Counted from the first letter of the stretch, positions 52,718 to 61,935 are shown. The stretch is 64,000 nucleotides of DNA from Streptomyces sp. NBC_01381 (GCF_026340305.1 NZ_JAPEPI010000003.1:434001-498000), one strand, 5' to 3'. Translations and numbers: made by a program. Notes: generated by a model not told the origin, from the sequence alone.

Positions 52718-55248
52718 CCGGCGACTACACCAAGGTCCCGCTGCGGGACGCCGAGCGCTGGACCGGTGCGCGGATGCAGCAGGGCCGGGTCCTCCTGGAC
52801 CACGAGTGGAATCTCAATCTCGACGCGGCGGCGCGTGCCGCGGCCGACGCGGTGCGCGATGTGGTGGGGCCTTCGGGCGGGGTGCCCGATGGCAGCCCGG
52901 CGTTCCAGGTCGGTTTCGTCCAGAACCCGATACCCGCGCTGCGCCAGGTCACCGTCCAAGCCGGGCGGATCTGGGCGGACGGACTGTGCGCGTTCGCGCC
53001 CGCCCCGTTCAGCTACTTCTCCCAGGAGACCCCGCCGGGCATTCCGGGCGTCGGGCGGGCCGTGGTCTTCCTCGATGTGTTCAGCGAGCACGTCCAGCCC
53101 GCCGAGGACTGGGCGGAGATCGCCGATCCCGCCCTTGAGCCGCTGGACGCGAGTGCCCGCACCCGGGTCGGCTACCGGCTGCGGGTCGTGCCCACCGTGG
53201 CGGGGTCCGCCCGGGCGGCGTTGGATGCCCTCGCCTTCCCTCGGCTCTCCACCGGGCGCCTGAGCGTCACGCGGGCCGACTCCGAGGTGACCCCTGACCC
53301 TTGTGATCCGCCGGGCGATCCGCTCGGCCTGCTGCCCGACGGGATGCTGCGCGTGGAGGTCCTGGACGGCGGCACCGCGGCCACCGCCCGGTTCGTCTGG
53401 GCGGCCGACAACGGAGCGGCCACCGCCCGGGTCAAGGCCTTCAGCGGCACCCAGGTGACCCTGGCCGCCGCACCCGCGGTGAAGTTCGCACAGCAGGACC
53501 TGGTGGAGGTCGGCCGGCGCAGCCGGCGCGCGGACCGGGCGCCGCACGGCGAGCTGTACTCCATCGCCTCCGTCACGCCGGACGTGGCGGGGGACGTCCT
53601 GGTGCTCAACCGCCCCGTGTCCGCCACTGGCGGTGCGACGGGCCTGGTGGTCCGCCGCTGGGACGGTCAGTCCGTGGGTGCGGCGAACCAGGTCACGGCG
53701 CTCGTCCGCGGCGTCGACCTGGGCCTGCGGTTCAGCGCGGGCACCGGGAGCTATCTGTCCGGCGACTGGTGGGGCGCGCGGCTGCGCCCGGCGTCGGCGG
53801 ACGGCGTGGAGCGGCTCTCGGCGGCACCGCCGGACGGCACGCCGCACACCGCGCTGCCGCTCGCCCTGGTCGACTTCGACGCGCAGACGGTCATCGAGGA
53901 CGGCCGCCCCAAGTTCCCCCAGCTGACCCGGCTGCCCCGGGGCACCTGCACGGTCACCGCGTTCCCCGGCGAGGATCTGCAGTCGGCGGTGGATCTGCTG
54001 CCGTCGACCGGCGGTGAACTGTGCCTGGCGGCGGGCCGGTTCGTCATCGACCAGCCGATCCGGGTGACCGGACGCCACCGGGTCGTCGTCACCGGCGTCG
54101 GCTCCGCGACCGTGCTCGCCCCGACCAAGGACAAGTGCGCGCTGTTCTTCGAGGGCTGTACGGAGGTAGAGGTCTCCCGGCTGCGGGCGGAGGGCGCGCC
54201 GACCACCACCGAACACCTCGACGGCGCGCTGACCTTCACCGGCTGCACCAAGGTCCGGGTGCGCGACTGCGACGTGGCGTGCGCGGACACCGCGGGGGAC
54301 GACCGTTCGGCGGCCTGCCTCACCTTCCGCGGGCCGTTCGGCGCCGGCGTCGTGCCCGAAGTGGCCTTCGAGGACAACCGGTTGGAGGTGGGGGTGCGCC
54401 AGATCGGGATCCTCGTCCTCGACGCGAACTCCGCGCTCGTCAGCCGCAATCGCATCCAGTACGTCCCCACGTCGACGCCGATCAGGATCTCCCCCGTAGT
54501 GATCGCATCGGAACTGGCCCGCATCGCCGCCGACCCCAGCGCGACCCGCTACGGCCTCCAGCTGACGCAGATCCGGGCGGGCCTGCAGGCCGAGGTCGCC
54601 GCGCTGATGGCCCGCACTCCGGGGCTCACCCTGGGCCCGGCCCGGCGCAGCGTGGCCTCGACCCGGGTCAACGCGACGCCGCGCGAACGGCTGCACACCC
54701 TTGTCGCGGCCGGCACCGCCGCCCAGTTGGGCGGTGCGCTGCAGGGCATCGTCCTGGCCGGGCACACCCTGGCCACCGCCCGTGTCACCGACAATGTCGT
54801 CGAGGGGGTGGCGCAGGGCATCCACATCGGCACCGCGCGCGGCCCCGCCGCCGGGCAGGTGATGATCTCCGGCAATGTGATCCAGGTCGGTCTGCCCGCG
54901 GTCTACAACCGGGCCCGGCACGCGGTGTTCGTCGCCGACGCCTCGCGGCTCGCGATCCTGGGCACCGTCGCGGACCTGGCCCGGCGCGGCGCCCTGGAGA
55001 ACTCCCCCACCGACGCCATCCTCGTCCACGGCAGGCGCGGCGCACGCCTCGTCGTCCGCGACTCCAGCCTCACCCGGTTCACCACCGGCGTGCGCGTCGT
55101 CCCCCTCTCGGAACGCCCCGCGCTCGGCAACCGTCTCTGGCGCGTCAGCGAGACGGCGGCGGAGGGTGCCACCACGGCCCTGGTGGCGCCGGACCTCGCC
55201 CTGACGGAGCAGGAACGCAACGTGGCGATGCCCCTGTTCCAGGCTTAG
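52714..55248 (+). CDS. DUF6519-like protein with right-handed beta-helix, distal baseplate/fibre candidate
   Basis: 844 residues. The start, YTKVPLRDAERWTGARMQQG then RVLLDHEWNLNLDAAARAA, is the typical opening of DUF6519 proteins in eCIS clusters. Residues about 405-750 form a parallel beta-helix: ATVLAPTKDKCALFFEGCTE, VRVRDCDVACADTAGDD, ARVTDNVVEGVAQGIHIGTA and GQVMISGNVIQVGLPAVYN. Such a fold suits receptor binding or a baseplate-attached fibre. It is the last gene of the operon; a hairpin follows 150 bases later. Confidence 0.8.
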   Translation: MTGDYTKVPLRDAERWTGARMQQGRVLLDHEWNLNLDAAARAAADAVRDVVGPSGGVPDGSPAFQVGFVQNPIPALRQVTVQAGRIWADGLCAFAPAPFSYFSQETPPGIPGVGRAVVFLDVFSEHVQPAEDWAEIADPALEPLDASARTRVGYRLRVVPTVAGSARAALDALAFPRLSTGRLSVTRADSEVTPDPCDPPGDPLGLLPDGMLRVEVLDGGTAATARFVWAADNGAATARVKAFSGTQVTLAAAPAVKFAQQDLVEVGRRSRRADRAPHGELYSIASVTPDVAGDVLVLNRPVSATGGATGLVVRRWDGQSVGAANQVTALVRGVDLGLRFSAGTGSYLSGDWWGARLRPASADGVERLSAAPPDGTPHTALPLALVDFDAQTVIEDGRPKFPQLTRLPRGTCTVTAFPGEDLQSAVDLLPSTGGELCLAAGRFVIDQPIRVTGRHRVVVTGVGSATVLAPTKDKCALFFEGCTEVEVSRLRAEGAPTTTEHLDGALTFTGCTKVRVRDCDVACADTAGDDRSAACLTFRGPFGAGVVPEVAFEDNRLEVGVRQIGILVLDANSALVSRNRIQYVPTSTPIRISPVVIASELARIAADPSATRYGLQLTQIRAGLQAEVAALMARTPGLTLGPARRSVASTRVNATPRERLHTLVAAGTAAQLGGALQGIVLAGHTLATARVTDNVVEGVAQGIHIGTARGPAAGQVMISGNVIQVGLPAVYNRARHAVFVADASRLAILGTVADLARRGALENSPTDAILVHGRRGARLVVRDSSLTRFTTGVRVVPLSERPALGNRLWRVSETAAEGATTALVAPDLALTEQERNVAMPLFQA

Positions 55249-55569
55249 GCGCGCGCCTTGACGGGGCCACCGATTCCGCAGTACGCCTTAAGGGCTCCGG
55301 TAATGCGCTAGGTGCGCTGGGCGTGATCTTCAGGGTTCGGTTCGCCGTCTCCGTAGGCTCAATGGGTTCGACTCCCCTAGCCGGGCACAGTTACACGAAG
55401 GGACCGGGACCCACGGGTTTCGGTCCCTTCTCCCGTATCTGGCCAACACACCGCGGATCGGGGGTAGTTACACCGGGCGGTGCCGCACTTACACTGACCG
55501 CTGCGAGAAGACCAGTGACCTGCGACGACGCAGCGCCAGGCCGGTCCGCAGAAGTGAGGAAGCAGCCGG
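55249..55569. other. Intergenic region after the eCIS operon
   Basis: 321 bases holding the operon terminator (55397-55430) and the leader of the acyltransferase. The segment GGTTCGACTCC at 55365-55375 looks like a tRNA T-loop, but no complete cloverleaf can be folded around it. No gene is visible. Confidence 0.5.
55397..55430. terminator. Hairpin terminator after the eCIS operon
   Basis: GAAGGGACCG (55397-55406) pairs perfectly with CGGTCCCTTC (55421-55430); an inner CCC/GGG lies in the loop. It is 149 bases after the last eCIS stop and 140 before the acyltransferase. Confidence 0.7.
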
Positions 55570-56298
55570 GTGTTCTATTACCTTCTCAAGTACGTCGTGC
55601 TCGGGCCGCTGCTGCGGCTGATGTTCCGGCCGCGCATCGAGGGTCTTGAGCACGTACCGGAATCAGGTGCGGCGATCGTGGCGGGCAACCATCTCTCGTT
55701 CTCGGACCACTTCCTGATGCCCGCCATCATCAAGCGGCGGATCACGTTCCTTGCGAAGGCCGAGTACTTCACGGGGCCGGGAATCAGGGGCCGCCTCACG
55801 GCCGCGTTCTTCCACAGCGCGGGGCAGATCCCCGTGGACCGCTCCGGCAAGGAGGCGGGCCAGGCCGCGATCCGCGAGGGCCTCGGCGTGCTGCGCAAGG
55901 GCGAGCTGCTCGGCATCTACCCGGAGGGCACCCGCTCGCACGACGGCCGCCTCTACAAGGGCAAGGTCGGCGTCGCCGCGATGGCTCTGAAGGCGCAGGT
56001 TCAGGTGATCCCGTGCGCGATGATCGGCACGTTCGAGGCGCAGCCGCCGGGCCAGAAGGTGCCGAACTTCCAGCGCGTCACGATCCGTTTCGGGGCGCCC
56101 CTGGACTTCTCGCGGTACGCGGGCATGGAGAACGAGAAGGCGGTGCTTCGCGCCGTGACGGACGAGATCATGTACGCCATCCTCGGGCTCTCCGGCCAGG
56201 AGTACGTCGACAAGTACGCCGCTGTCGTGAAGGCGGAGGAGGCCGAGCGGGCCGCCGCGGCGAGCAAGCGGAAATTCCCCCGGATGCCGCTGAGTTGA
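55570..56298 (+). CDS. 1-acyl-sn-glycerol-3-phosphate acyltransferase-like (PlsC family)
   Basis: 242 residues from GTG (GTGAGGAAG upstream). The hydrophobic start YYLLKYVVLGPLLRLMFRPR is followed by the HX4D motif GNHLSFSDHFLMP, ITFLAKAEYF, GQIPVDRSG and YPEGTRSHDGRLYKGKVG. It transfers an acyl chain to lysophosphatidate or a similar lipid at the membrane. It is followed 22 bases later by the YbaK gene. Confidence 0.92.
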   Translation: MFYYLLKYVVLGPLLRLMFRPRIEGLEHVPESGAAIVAGNHLSFSDHFLMPAIIKRRITFLAKAEYFTGPGIRGRLTAAFFHSAGQIPVDRSGKEAGQAAIREGLGVLRKGELLGIYPEGTRSHDGRLYKGKVGVAAMALKAQVQVIPCAMIGTFEAQPPGQKVPNFQRVTIRFGAPLDFSRYAGMENEKAVLRAVTDEIMYAILGLSGQEYVDKYAAVVKAEEAERAAAASKRKFPRMPLS

Positions 56299-56320
56299 TC
56301 TCTTGACGTACGGTCTGCCC

Positions 56321-56815
56321 ATGAGCGAACACACCCAGTACACCAAGCTGATCGGACTCCTCGACGAGCGGGGCGCGGCGTACCGCGTCATCGAGCACGA
56401 GGCGGAGGGCGCCACGGAGGCGGTGAGCGCGCTGCGGGGCAACACCCTCCAGGAGGCCGCCAAGTGCATCGTGGTGATGGTGAAGATCGGCAAGAAGACG
56501 AAGCGGTATGTGCTCGCGGTGGTGCCCGGTGACCGGCGCGTCGACCTGAACGCCGTCAAGCAGCTGCTCGGCGGGACGTACGCCGGCTTCGCCACGCAGG
56601 AGGCGGCGGAGCGGCTCGCGGGCAGCGTGAGCGGCACGATCCTGCCGTTCTCCTTCGACCCGGAGCTCGAACTGGTCGTGGATCCGGCGCTCCTCGCCCA
56701 CGACGAGATCTTCTTCAACGCGGCCCGTCTGGACCGTTCGCTGGCGCTGCGGACCGCGGACTACGAGGCGATCGCCGAGCCGCGCAAGGCCGCGATCGCG
56801 CAAGAGGCCGCATAG
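56321..56815 (+). CDS. YbaK/EbsC-type aminoacyl-tRNA deacylase
   Basis: 164 residues from ATG 56321. LQEAAKCIVVMVKIGKKTKR followed by YVLAVVPGDRRVDLNAVKQL and GSVSGTILPFSFDPELELVV is the YbaK domain (alanyl/cysteinyl-tRNA hydrolase fold with the conserved Lys in AAKCI). It clears mischarged tRNA in trans. It is a stand-alone domain without a synthetase. Confidence 0.9.
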   Translation: MSEHTQYTKLIGLLDERGAAYRVIEHEAEGATEAVSALRGNTLQEAAKCIVVMVKIGKKTKRYVLAVVPGDRRVDLNAVKQLLGGTYAGFATQEAAERLAGSVSGTILPFSFDPELELVVDPALLAHDEIFFNAARLDRSLALRTADYEAIAEPRKAAIAQEAA

Positions 56816-56818
56816 CGA

Positions 56819-56850
56819 AGGGGGCGACCGGGATGATCCGGTCGCCCCCT
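56819..56850. terminator. Bidirectional hairpin terminator
   Basis: A perfect 13-base stem (56819-56831 with 56838-56850) encloses GATGAT. It lies four bases past the deacylase stop and 25 bases past the convergent S33 hydrolase stop and can serve both. Confidence 0.85.
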
Positions 56851-56875
56851 CGCTCACATGCCTAGCGGCGTGCCG

Positions 56876-58480
56876 TTACGGCTTGGGCGTGGCGTGCGGG
56901 GCGCACGTCACGTCCTTGCTGTCCAGCTTGCCGGTGAGCAGGTAGGCCTCGACACGGTCGTTGAGGCACGGGTTGACCAGGTTCGTGATGCCGTGCGAGC
57001 CGGCGTCCTTCTCCGTGATCAGACGCGAGCCCTTGAACCGCTTGTGCAGCTCGACCGCACCCTCGTACGGCGTGGCCGCGTCGCGGGTCGCCTGGGCGAT
57101 GAGGACGGGCGGCAGGCCCTTGCCGGACTTGACCTCGACCGGCTCGTGCTGCTTGCTCTTCCACGTCGCGCAGGGCAGGTTCATCCAGGCGTTGGACCAC
57201 GTCATGAACGGGTTGTCACGGTGGATACGGGTGTTGTCGCGGTCCCACTTCTTCCAGCTGGTGGGCCACTTGGCGTCCGCGCACTCGACAGCCGTGTACA
57301 CGGCGTTGCCGTTCTCCGACGCGATGTTGCCCGCGGTGTCCGACAGGTCGGGGCTGGCTGCCTCGATCAGCGGCTTGGCGTCACCGGCCACGTACTTGGA
57401 GAAGTTCGTGGCGATCTCGACCCAGGCGGAGTCGTAGTACGGAGCGCTCTGGAAGTAGGCGATGAGCTCGGCGGGGCCGACGACTCCGCCCAGCGGCTCC
57501 TTCTTCGCCGCGGCGCGCAGCTTGTCCCAGTTCCCGGCGACCTTCCCGGCGGTGTCGCCGAGGTGGAAGGTGGCGTCGTACTTGGCGACCCACTTCATCC
57601 AGTCCTTGAGACGGATCTCGAAGGCGACGTCCTGGTCGAGGTTGGCCTCGTACCAGATCTTCTCCTTCGAGGGGTTGACCACCGAGTCCACGACCATACG
57701 ACGGACGTGCGACGGGAACAGCGTCCCGTAGACCGCGCCGAGGTAGGTGCCGTAGGAGACGCCGAGGAAGTTCAGCTTCTTCTCACCGAGCGCGGCCCGG
57801 ATGACATCCAGGTCACGTGCGGTGTTCGGCGTGGTCATGTGCGGCAGCATCTCGCCGCTGCGCTCGGCACAGCCGGCCGCGTACTCGGCGGCGAGCTTGC
57901 GCTGGGCGCTCTTGTCGGCCTCGGAGTCCGGGACCGGGTCGAGCTTGGGGGCCTTGACGAACTCCTGCGGGTCGACACAGGAGATGGGCGCCGAGTGGCC
58001 GACACCGCGCGGCTCGAAGCCCACGAAGTCGTACGCCTTGGCCGTCTTCTCCCACAGCTTCGCCTTGGTGACGACGCGGTTGGGGAAGCGGAGGCCGGAG
58101 GCGCCCGGGCCGCCGGGGTTGTAGAGCAGCGCGCCCTGGCGCTCCTCCTTCGTCCCCGTGCTGCCGATGCGGTCGACGGCGAGCTTGATCTTCTTGCCGT
58201 TGGGCTTGGCGTAGTCGAGCGGGACGGTGACCCAGCCGCACTTGATCGCCTTGTCCAGGCCCCAGTCCGCGGGGCATGCCTGCCAGTCGATGCCGGCCTT
58301 GGCCGCGCGCTGCGCGGCGAGCGCGACACCGCGGGCCTCGGCGCCGGTCCGCTGGCGGGCTTCAGCGCTGGTGCCGCTCCGGCGGGCGTCGGCGCTCGCG
58401 ACGGGCGCCATGATCGCGCCCGCTATGAGCGAGCCCGTGATGAGCGTGCCCGCGGCGCCGAATGCTGTGGTGCGTCTCAA
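56876..58480 (-). CDS. Secreted tripeptidyl aminopeptidase-like hydrolase (S33)
   Basis: 534 residues with a signal peptide (MRRTTAFGAAGTLITGSLIA, cleavage probably after ASA near residue 30). The oxyanion strip NPGGPGASG is at residues 121-129, VGFEPRGVGHS follows, and GVSYGTYLG gives nucleophile Ser242. ATRDAATPYEGA and DAGSHGIT carry the presumed Asp and His. Six or more Cys suggest disulfides. This is the SlpD/SlpE/Tap group of mycelial peptidases. It is a distant paralogue of the protein at 1590-3107. Confidence 0.9.
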   Translation of the reverse strand: MRRTTAFGAAGTLITGSLIAGAIMAPVASADARRSGTSAEARQRTGAEARGVALAAQRAAKAGIDWQACPADWGLDKAIKCGWVTVPLDYAKPNGKKIKLAVDRIGSTGTKEERQGALLYNPGGPGASGLRFPNRVVTKAKLWEKTAKAYDFVGFEPRGVGHSAPISCVDPQEFVKAPKLDPVPDSEADKSAQRKLAAEYAAGCAERSGEMLPHMTTPNTARDLDVIRAALGEKKLNFLGVSYGTYLGAVYGTLFPSHVRRMVVDSVVNPSKEKIWYEANLDQDVAFEIRLKDWMKWVAKYDATFHLGDTAGKVAGNWDKLRAAAKKEPLGGVVGPAELIAYFQSAPYYDSAWVEIATNFSKYVAGDAKPLIEAASPDLSDTAGNIASENGNAVYTAVECADAKWPTSWKKWDRDNTRIHRDNPFMTWSNAWMNLPCATWKSKQHEPVEVKSGKGLPPVLIAQATRDAATPYEGAVELHKRFKGSRLITEKDAGSHGITNLVNPCLNDRVEAYLLTGKLDSKDVTCAPHATPKP

Positions 58481-58690
58481 CTGGTTCCTCCCCCTGTCGA
58501 TTTCCCTGTCGATTTTCGAACAGTAGGAGGATCCTGGCGGTCATCGGGTTCAGTGCGACAGACAGGGCCGCTGTTTCTTTACCAATCCGATAACCGGGCC
58601 GCTGGAACCGGTGAGCGGTTCGTCCAGGTAAGAGGCCCAATCCCCTGAGGAATCAGGCCCCGACCACTGCATGCGTGACTAACTGAGTGA

Positions 58691-59872
58691 CTACGTCTCC
58701 GGAGGGCGCCGGAAAATGTCATCCATGACGGTCGCCCCCGTCTGGATCACAGGACGGAGCTGCTTCCGATACACGGTCTCGGTCGTGACCTGACTGGAGT
58801 GCCCCACCAGCCGCGAAATCTCTTCAATCGGCACTCCGTTGTCGGAGAGGATCGACACGAAGGACGTCCGGGTCTCTCGCGCAGTCCACTCGTGAGGCTT
58901 GATCTCGACCCCTTGGGCCTTGACCTGCCCGAGGACTCGGCGGAACTCGTGTCGCACGTTCGTCGCGTCCAACTGCGTACCGACAGCCGAGGCGAACACG
59001 AGCCCGTTCTCCTGCCACTTGGCGCCTGCGGCCTGGCGTTGCATATCCTGACGCTTTCGCTGGACCTTGAGAGCGTCGATAGTCCGGCCGGGCAGAGCCA
59101 GCGTGCGACGGGACTTCCGAGTCTTGGTATCCCCCGTGCGCCGGACCGAACGCCACACCGCGATGTGTGGAGGGATCGCAGGCACCGCGTCCGGATCACC
59201 CTCAAGGTCCACGTGTTCCCAGCGCAGTGGGCGGAGTTCCTCGGTACGGCCCCCGGTGAGCAGAGACACGACGATGTACGCGTAGAGCCGTGAGTCCTCC
59301 GCCGCGACGAGAATTCCCTCAGCCTGCGCCAGAGACAAGGACTTCGAGGGGCGCCCAGGCTGTCCGTTCGGCACATCGCTCAGCTCAACTACATTGCGTT
59401 TCACTTTGTCTCGCGCCATGGCTCGCTTCACGGAGCGGTTCAAGCAGGCACGAACCATCGTGAGCGAGGACGTACTGAGGATTGCGGCCTTCCGCTGCAA
59501 CCACCTGTCCACATCGTCGGCACTAAGGTCACGCAGCTTCCTTGCTCCAAGATCGGGGATCAGGTGATTCTTACAGAGGCTCCGGTAGGTGCCGAGGGTG
59601 CTGCGCTCATCCCGACCAGGGAGACCGTAGGCGAGCCAGTTGGTCACGGCGTCCTTGACCGTGTAGTCGGTGGGCGCGATGGCGAGACCGTCTTCGTAGT
59701 CGCGCAGCACCTCCTTGAGCTTGTTCTTGGCTGCTGTCTTCGTCGTACCACTCGCTCGCTTCACGATCCGCTTGCCGCTTGAGTCGTGGCCCAGGCTCGC
59801 GGTGGCGATCCAGCGTTGCCGCTTGGCGTCCCAGTGGAGGCCGCCGTCACCCCTGCTGCGTCGCTTTGTCAT
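58691..59872 (-). CDS. int: Tyrosine site-specific integrase
   Basis: 393 residues. The AP2-like arm-binding start is RGDGGLHWDAKRQRWIATAS, the SAM-like core-binding part is about 70-165, and the catalytic domain has the first Arg in LTGGRTEELRPLRWEHVDLE, then EWTARETRTSFVSILSDNGV, HSSQ in LVGHSSQVTTETVYRKQLRP and the nucleophile Tyr in VYRKQ. The start codon shares one base with the xis stop. It excises and inserts the element. Confidence 0.94.
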   Translation of the reverse strand: MTKRRSRGDGGLHWDAKRQRWIATASLGHDSSGKRIVKRASGTTKTAAKNKLKEVLRDYEDGLAIAPTDYTVKDAVTNWLAYGLPGRDERSTLGTYRSLCKNHLIPDLGARKLRDLSADDVDRWLQRKAAILSTSSLTMVRACLNRSVKRAMARDKVKRNVVELSDVPNGQPGRPSKSLSLAQAEGILVAAEDSRLYAYIVVSLLTGGRTEELRPLRWEHVDLEGDPDAVPAIPPHIAVWRSVRRTGDTKTRKSRRTLALPGRTIDALKVQRKRQDMQRQAAGAKWQENGLVFASAVGTQLDATNVRHEFRRVLGQVKAQGVEIKPHEWTARETRTSFVSILSDNGVPIEEISRLVGHSSQVTTETVYRKQLRPVIQTGATVMDDIFRRPPET

Positions 59873-60060
59873 CAGGCCGCCTCCACGAGCCGCTCGCGGA
59901 TGTAGTCCTGGAGCGAGCTTTCGGGGATGCGGCGGGCGCGTCCCTCGGTGATGGAGACGAGGCGCTTGGAACGAATCAGGTCGTAGACCTTGGAGTGTCC
60001 GAACTTGAGCCGCACCATGACCTCCGGCACGGTGAGGAGTTGAGCGGGAGTGGTCGTCAT
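59872..60060 (-). CDS. xis: Excisionase-like helix-turn-helix protein
   Basis: 62 residues: QLLTVPEVMVRLKFGHSKVY then DLIRSKRLVSITEGRARRIP, the MerR-like HTH_17 fold of Streptomyces element excisionases. It sits between rep and int and overlaps both by one to four bases, so the three are co-translated. It directs the integrase toward excision. Confidence 0.9.
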   Translation of the reverse strand: MTTTPAQLLTVPEVMVRLKFGHSKVYDLIRSKRLVSITEGRARRIPESSLQDYIRERLVEAA

Positions 60061-61517
60061 GCTGCGGCTCCTTCCAGTCCATGTTGGTCTTGCAGGGCTT
60101 CACGTGCGGTTTCGCGGTTGGTGCGGATGTCTTCGGCGATGCCGGCGGCGAGCCAGGACTCTCCGGGGGTGTGGCCGTGTCCGGCGTAGCTCCAGTGCGC
60201 GAGGACCAGGGTGGTGTCCGGGTCGGGTAGGCCAAGGGCTTGGCGTTGCTGGTCGGCGCGGTAGTCGGCGCGGACCTGTCGGCGTTCGGTGAAGGTCGAG
60301 GAGTAGGCGCGGGACTTGGTGAGGAAGTGGCCGCGGAAGCCGAGCATGTGAGCCCAGCGGGCCAGCATCCGTTTCGGGTAGACGCGTTGAAGCTCGGAGC
60401 AGGCGACCATGAGGCGCCGGATGTGGTCGGGCACGGGCAGGGTGGCCGGGTCTTGGCCCATGCCGGAGCCTTCACAGGTGCGGCAATAGACCGGGGTGCC
60501 GTCGACGTGCTCGATGGTGGGGAAGCCGCCGGAGCCTCGGCAGGTTGCGCAGTACACGGCGCGGTCGGTGGCGCCGGTGGATTCGGCTGCTTTGGTGGCG
60601 TACTTGGCGACGTAGGCGGCGACCTTGCCTTCGTTGATGTCGTCGGTGGCGAACGCGGTGATGGGCCGGACATCGAGCACCGTGCCCCAGGACAGATCGC
60701 GGGCGGGCTGGTTGGAAACGGCCGGCACGCGGACCGCGGTGTAGGGGTGGTGGTGGGCTGCGTTGATCGCGTCGGTGAGTAGGTCGAGCGTGGCCCAGGC
60801 CGGGGGTTGGCTGGCAGAGCCTTCCGGTCCGTCGAGGCGGATCACGGCATGGAAGTGGATGGCGCCGCGGTTCTGGAATTCGGCGACCTTGCCGTACGAC
60901 AGCCGGGCGACGTCGGCGAACTCGCGTTGGGTGAGTCCGGCGCGTAAGGCGATCTCACGGCGTAGCCGGTTGATGAAGCGGTGCCACAGGTCCCCGGCAT
61001 GGTTGTTGAACAGCACCGCCCCGGCGTAGTCGTAGGTGCTCGGGTTGAGCGCGGTCCCAAGGGCCGGATCGTCGTCACGGTGCCGGTTTCCGCAGCGGCA
61101 GCGGCCAGTGTCGGGCTGATTGTGGACGGGCCCGAATGAGGGTGCGGTGAGGGTGAGGAAGACGCGGGGACGCTCGCGCACGGTGGCCGGGATGTGCATG
61201 GCGTCGTCACCGCACAGGCCCGCACGGATGAGGCGGTAGGCGTCCCCGGCATACAGGTAGGAGCAGGGCGGACAGCGCGAGGCACGGCGGTTTCCGCAGG
61301 CGACCCGGAGCCGTCCGCCGGGTTGGTCGTCACTCGTGGTGTGGTGCAGCAGTTGGCCTGTGGTCTTGTCCTGGGTGGTGGTCCAGCCGGTCAGGTGGAT
61401 GGGGTTGGCGCAGCCCCCAGTGCGGCGGATCTGATCACGCCAGCGGTCGAAGTCCGGGGCCGCAGCCACCCGAAGCAGATCGCCCAGGGCGGTGGGGTCC
61501 AACGTGGTGTCAGTCAT
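60057..61517 (-). CDS. Replication initiator protein (RepSA-like)
   Basis: 486 residues from ATG 61517. Two Cys-rich zinc regions are seen: CGNRRASRCPPCSYLYAGDA near residue 75 and CATCRGSG with CRTCEGSG near 320. The rolling-circle Rep motif with HUH-type histidines is in RGAIHFHAVIRLDG. KVAAYVAKYATKAAES carries the candidate catalytic Tyr. Homologues replicate pSAM2-type elements after excision. The start overlaps the ASCH gene's stop by 8 bases. Confidence 0.88.
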   Translation of the reverse strand: MTDTTLDPTALGDLLRVAAAPDFDRWRDQIRRTGGCANPIHLTGWTTTQDKTTGQLLHHTTSDDQPGGRLRVACGNRRASRCPPCSYLYAGDAYRLIRAGLCGDDAMHIPATVRERPRVFLTLTAPSFGPVHNQPDTGRCRCGNRHRDDDPALGTALNPSTYDYAGAVLFNNHAGDLWHRFINRLRREIALRAGLTQREFADVARLSYGKVAEFQNRGAIHFHAVIRLDGPEGSASQPPAWATLDLLTDAINAAHHHPYTAVRVPAVSNQPARDLSWGTVLDVRPITAFATDDINEGKVAAYVAKYATKAAESTGATDRAVYCATCRGSGGFPTIEHVDGTPVYCRTCEGSGMGQDPATLPVPDHIRRLMVACSELQRVYPKRMLARWAHMLGFRGHFLTKSRAYSSTFTERRQVRADYRADQQRQALGLPDPDTTLVLAHWSYAGHGHTPGESWLAAGIAEDIRTNRETAREALQDQHGLEGAAA

Positions 61518-61935
61518 GGGCCACCCCGAGCGCCTCAGCAAGGAGGGGAGCCGACAGGAGTCCGTCAGGTGGGGTCCACAGCCCGCGGTCGCCAGGCCAG
61601 GGCAGCGGCTCGGACAGCCGAGTCACATCGGTGAGCTTCCAGTGCCACTGTCCGGGGGCCGACCACAGGGTGCAGTAGCCGTCCGGGGCGTGGCAGTCGA
61701 TGAGCCGGGCCACGGCGACGATGGCGCCTTTGGGCTGCGGCCGGCGCAGGAACGGCCGGGCGAGCGGGGCATTCCAGGCGTGGCGGTCTTGGGTGAGTCC
61801 GGCATGGATGAGGAGCAGGCCGCGGTAGGCGGTGGGCCATGTGCGGTTTTCGATCTTCTTGGTGCCGTAGGCGATGGCCGATGCCCAGGGCTGCCACACG
61901 GTGAGGGATTGGATGTTGGGGAGTGGGGTGGTCAT
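61510..61935 (-). CDS. ASCH domain protein
   Basis: 141 residues. The ASCH signature is complete: SLTVWQPWASAIAYGTKKIE then NRTWPTAYRGLLLIHAG, with GAIVAVARLIDCHA following. ASCH domains bind modified or structured nucleic acid, and some hydrolyse N4-acetylcytidine. The ATG overlaps the stop of the methyltransferase gene (ATGA), so both are co-translated. That coupling suggests a shared role in base modification; this is inference. Confidence 0.85.
   Translation of the reverse strand: MTTPLPNIQSLTVWQPWASAIAYGTKKIENRTWPTAYRGLLLIHAGLTQDRHAWNAPLARPFLRRPQPKGAIVAVARLIDCHAPDGYCTLWSAPGQWHWKLTDVTRLSEPLPWPGDRGLWTPPDGLLSAPLLAEALGVAHD

Larger units (their letters stand above)
30001..55248 (+). other. 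Contractile injection system (eCIS) gene cluster
   Basis: About 25 kb of plus-strand genes, most overlapping or within 5 bases of each other, cover all main parts: sheath, tube, cap, AAA+ ATPase, adaptor, hub, spike, tip, wedge, two J proteins, outer baseplate, beta-helix protein, DUF4157 cargo and a SARP-like regulator. Gene order is that known for actinomycete eCIS. No conventional fibre with receptor tips and no holin or lysin are present, in agreement with reports that Streptomyces CIS act in the producer's cytoplasm. Confidence 0.92.

Noticed and set aside
55310..55395. Possible tRNA or tmRNA 3' end (GGTTCGACTCC followed by CCGGGCACA)
   Set aside because: No acceptor, D-arm or anticodon arm can be paired upstream and the T-stem has only three or four pairs. 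It may be a remnant, but I cannot support an RNA gene.
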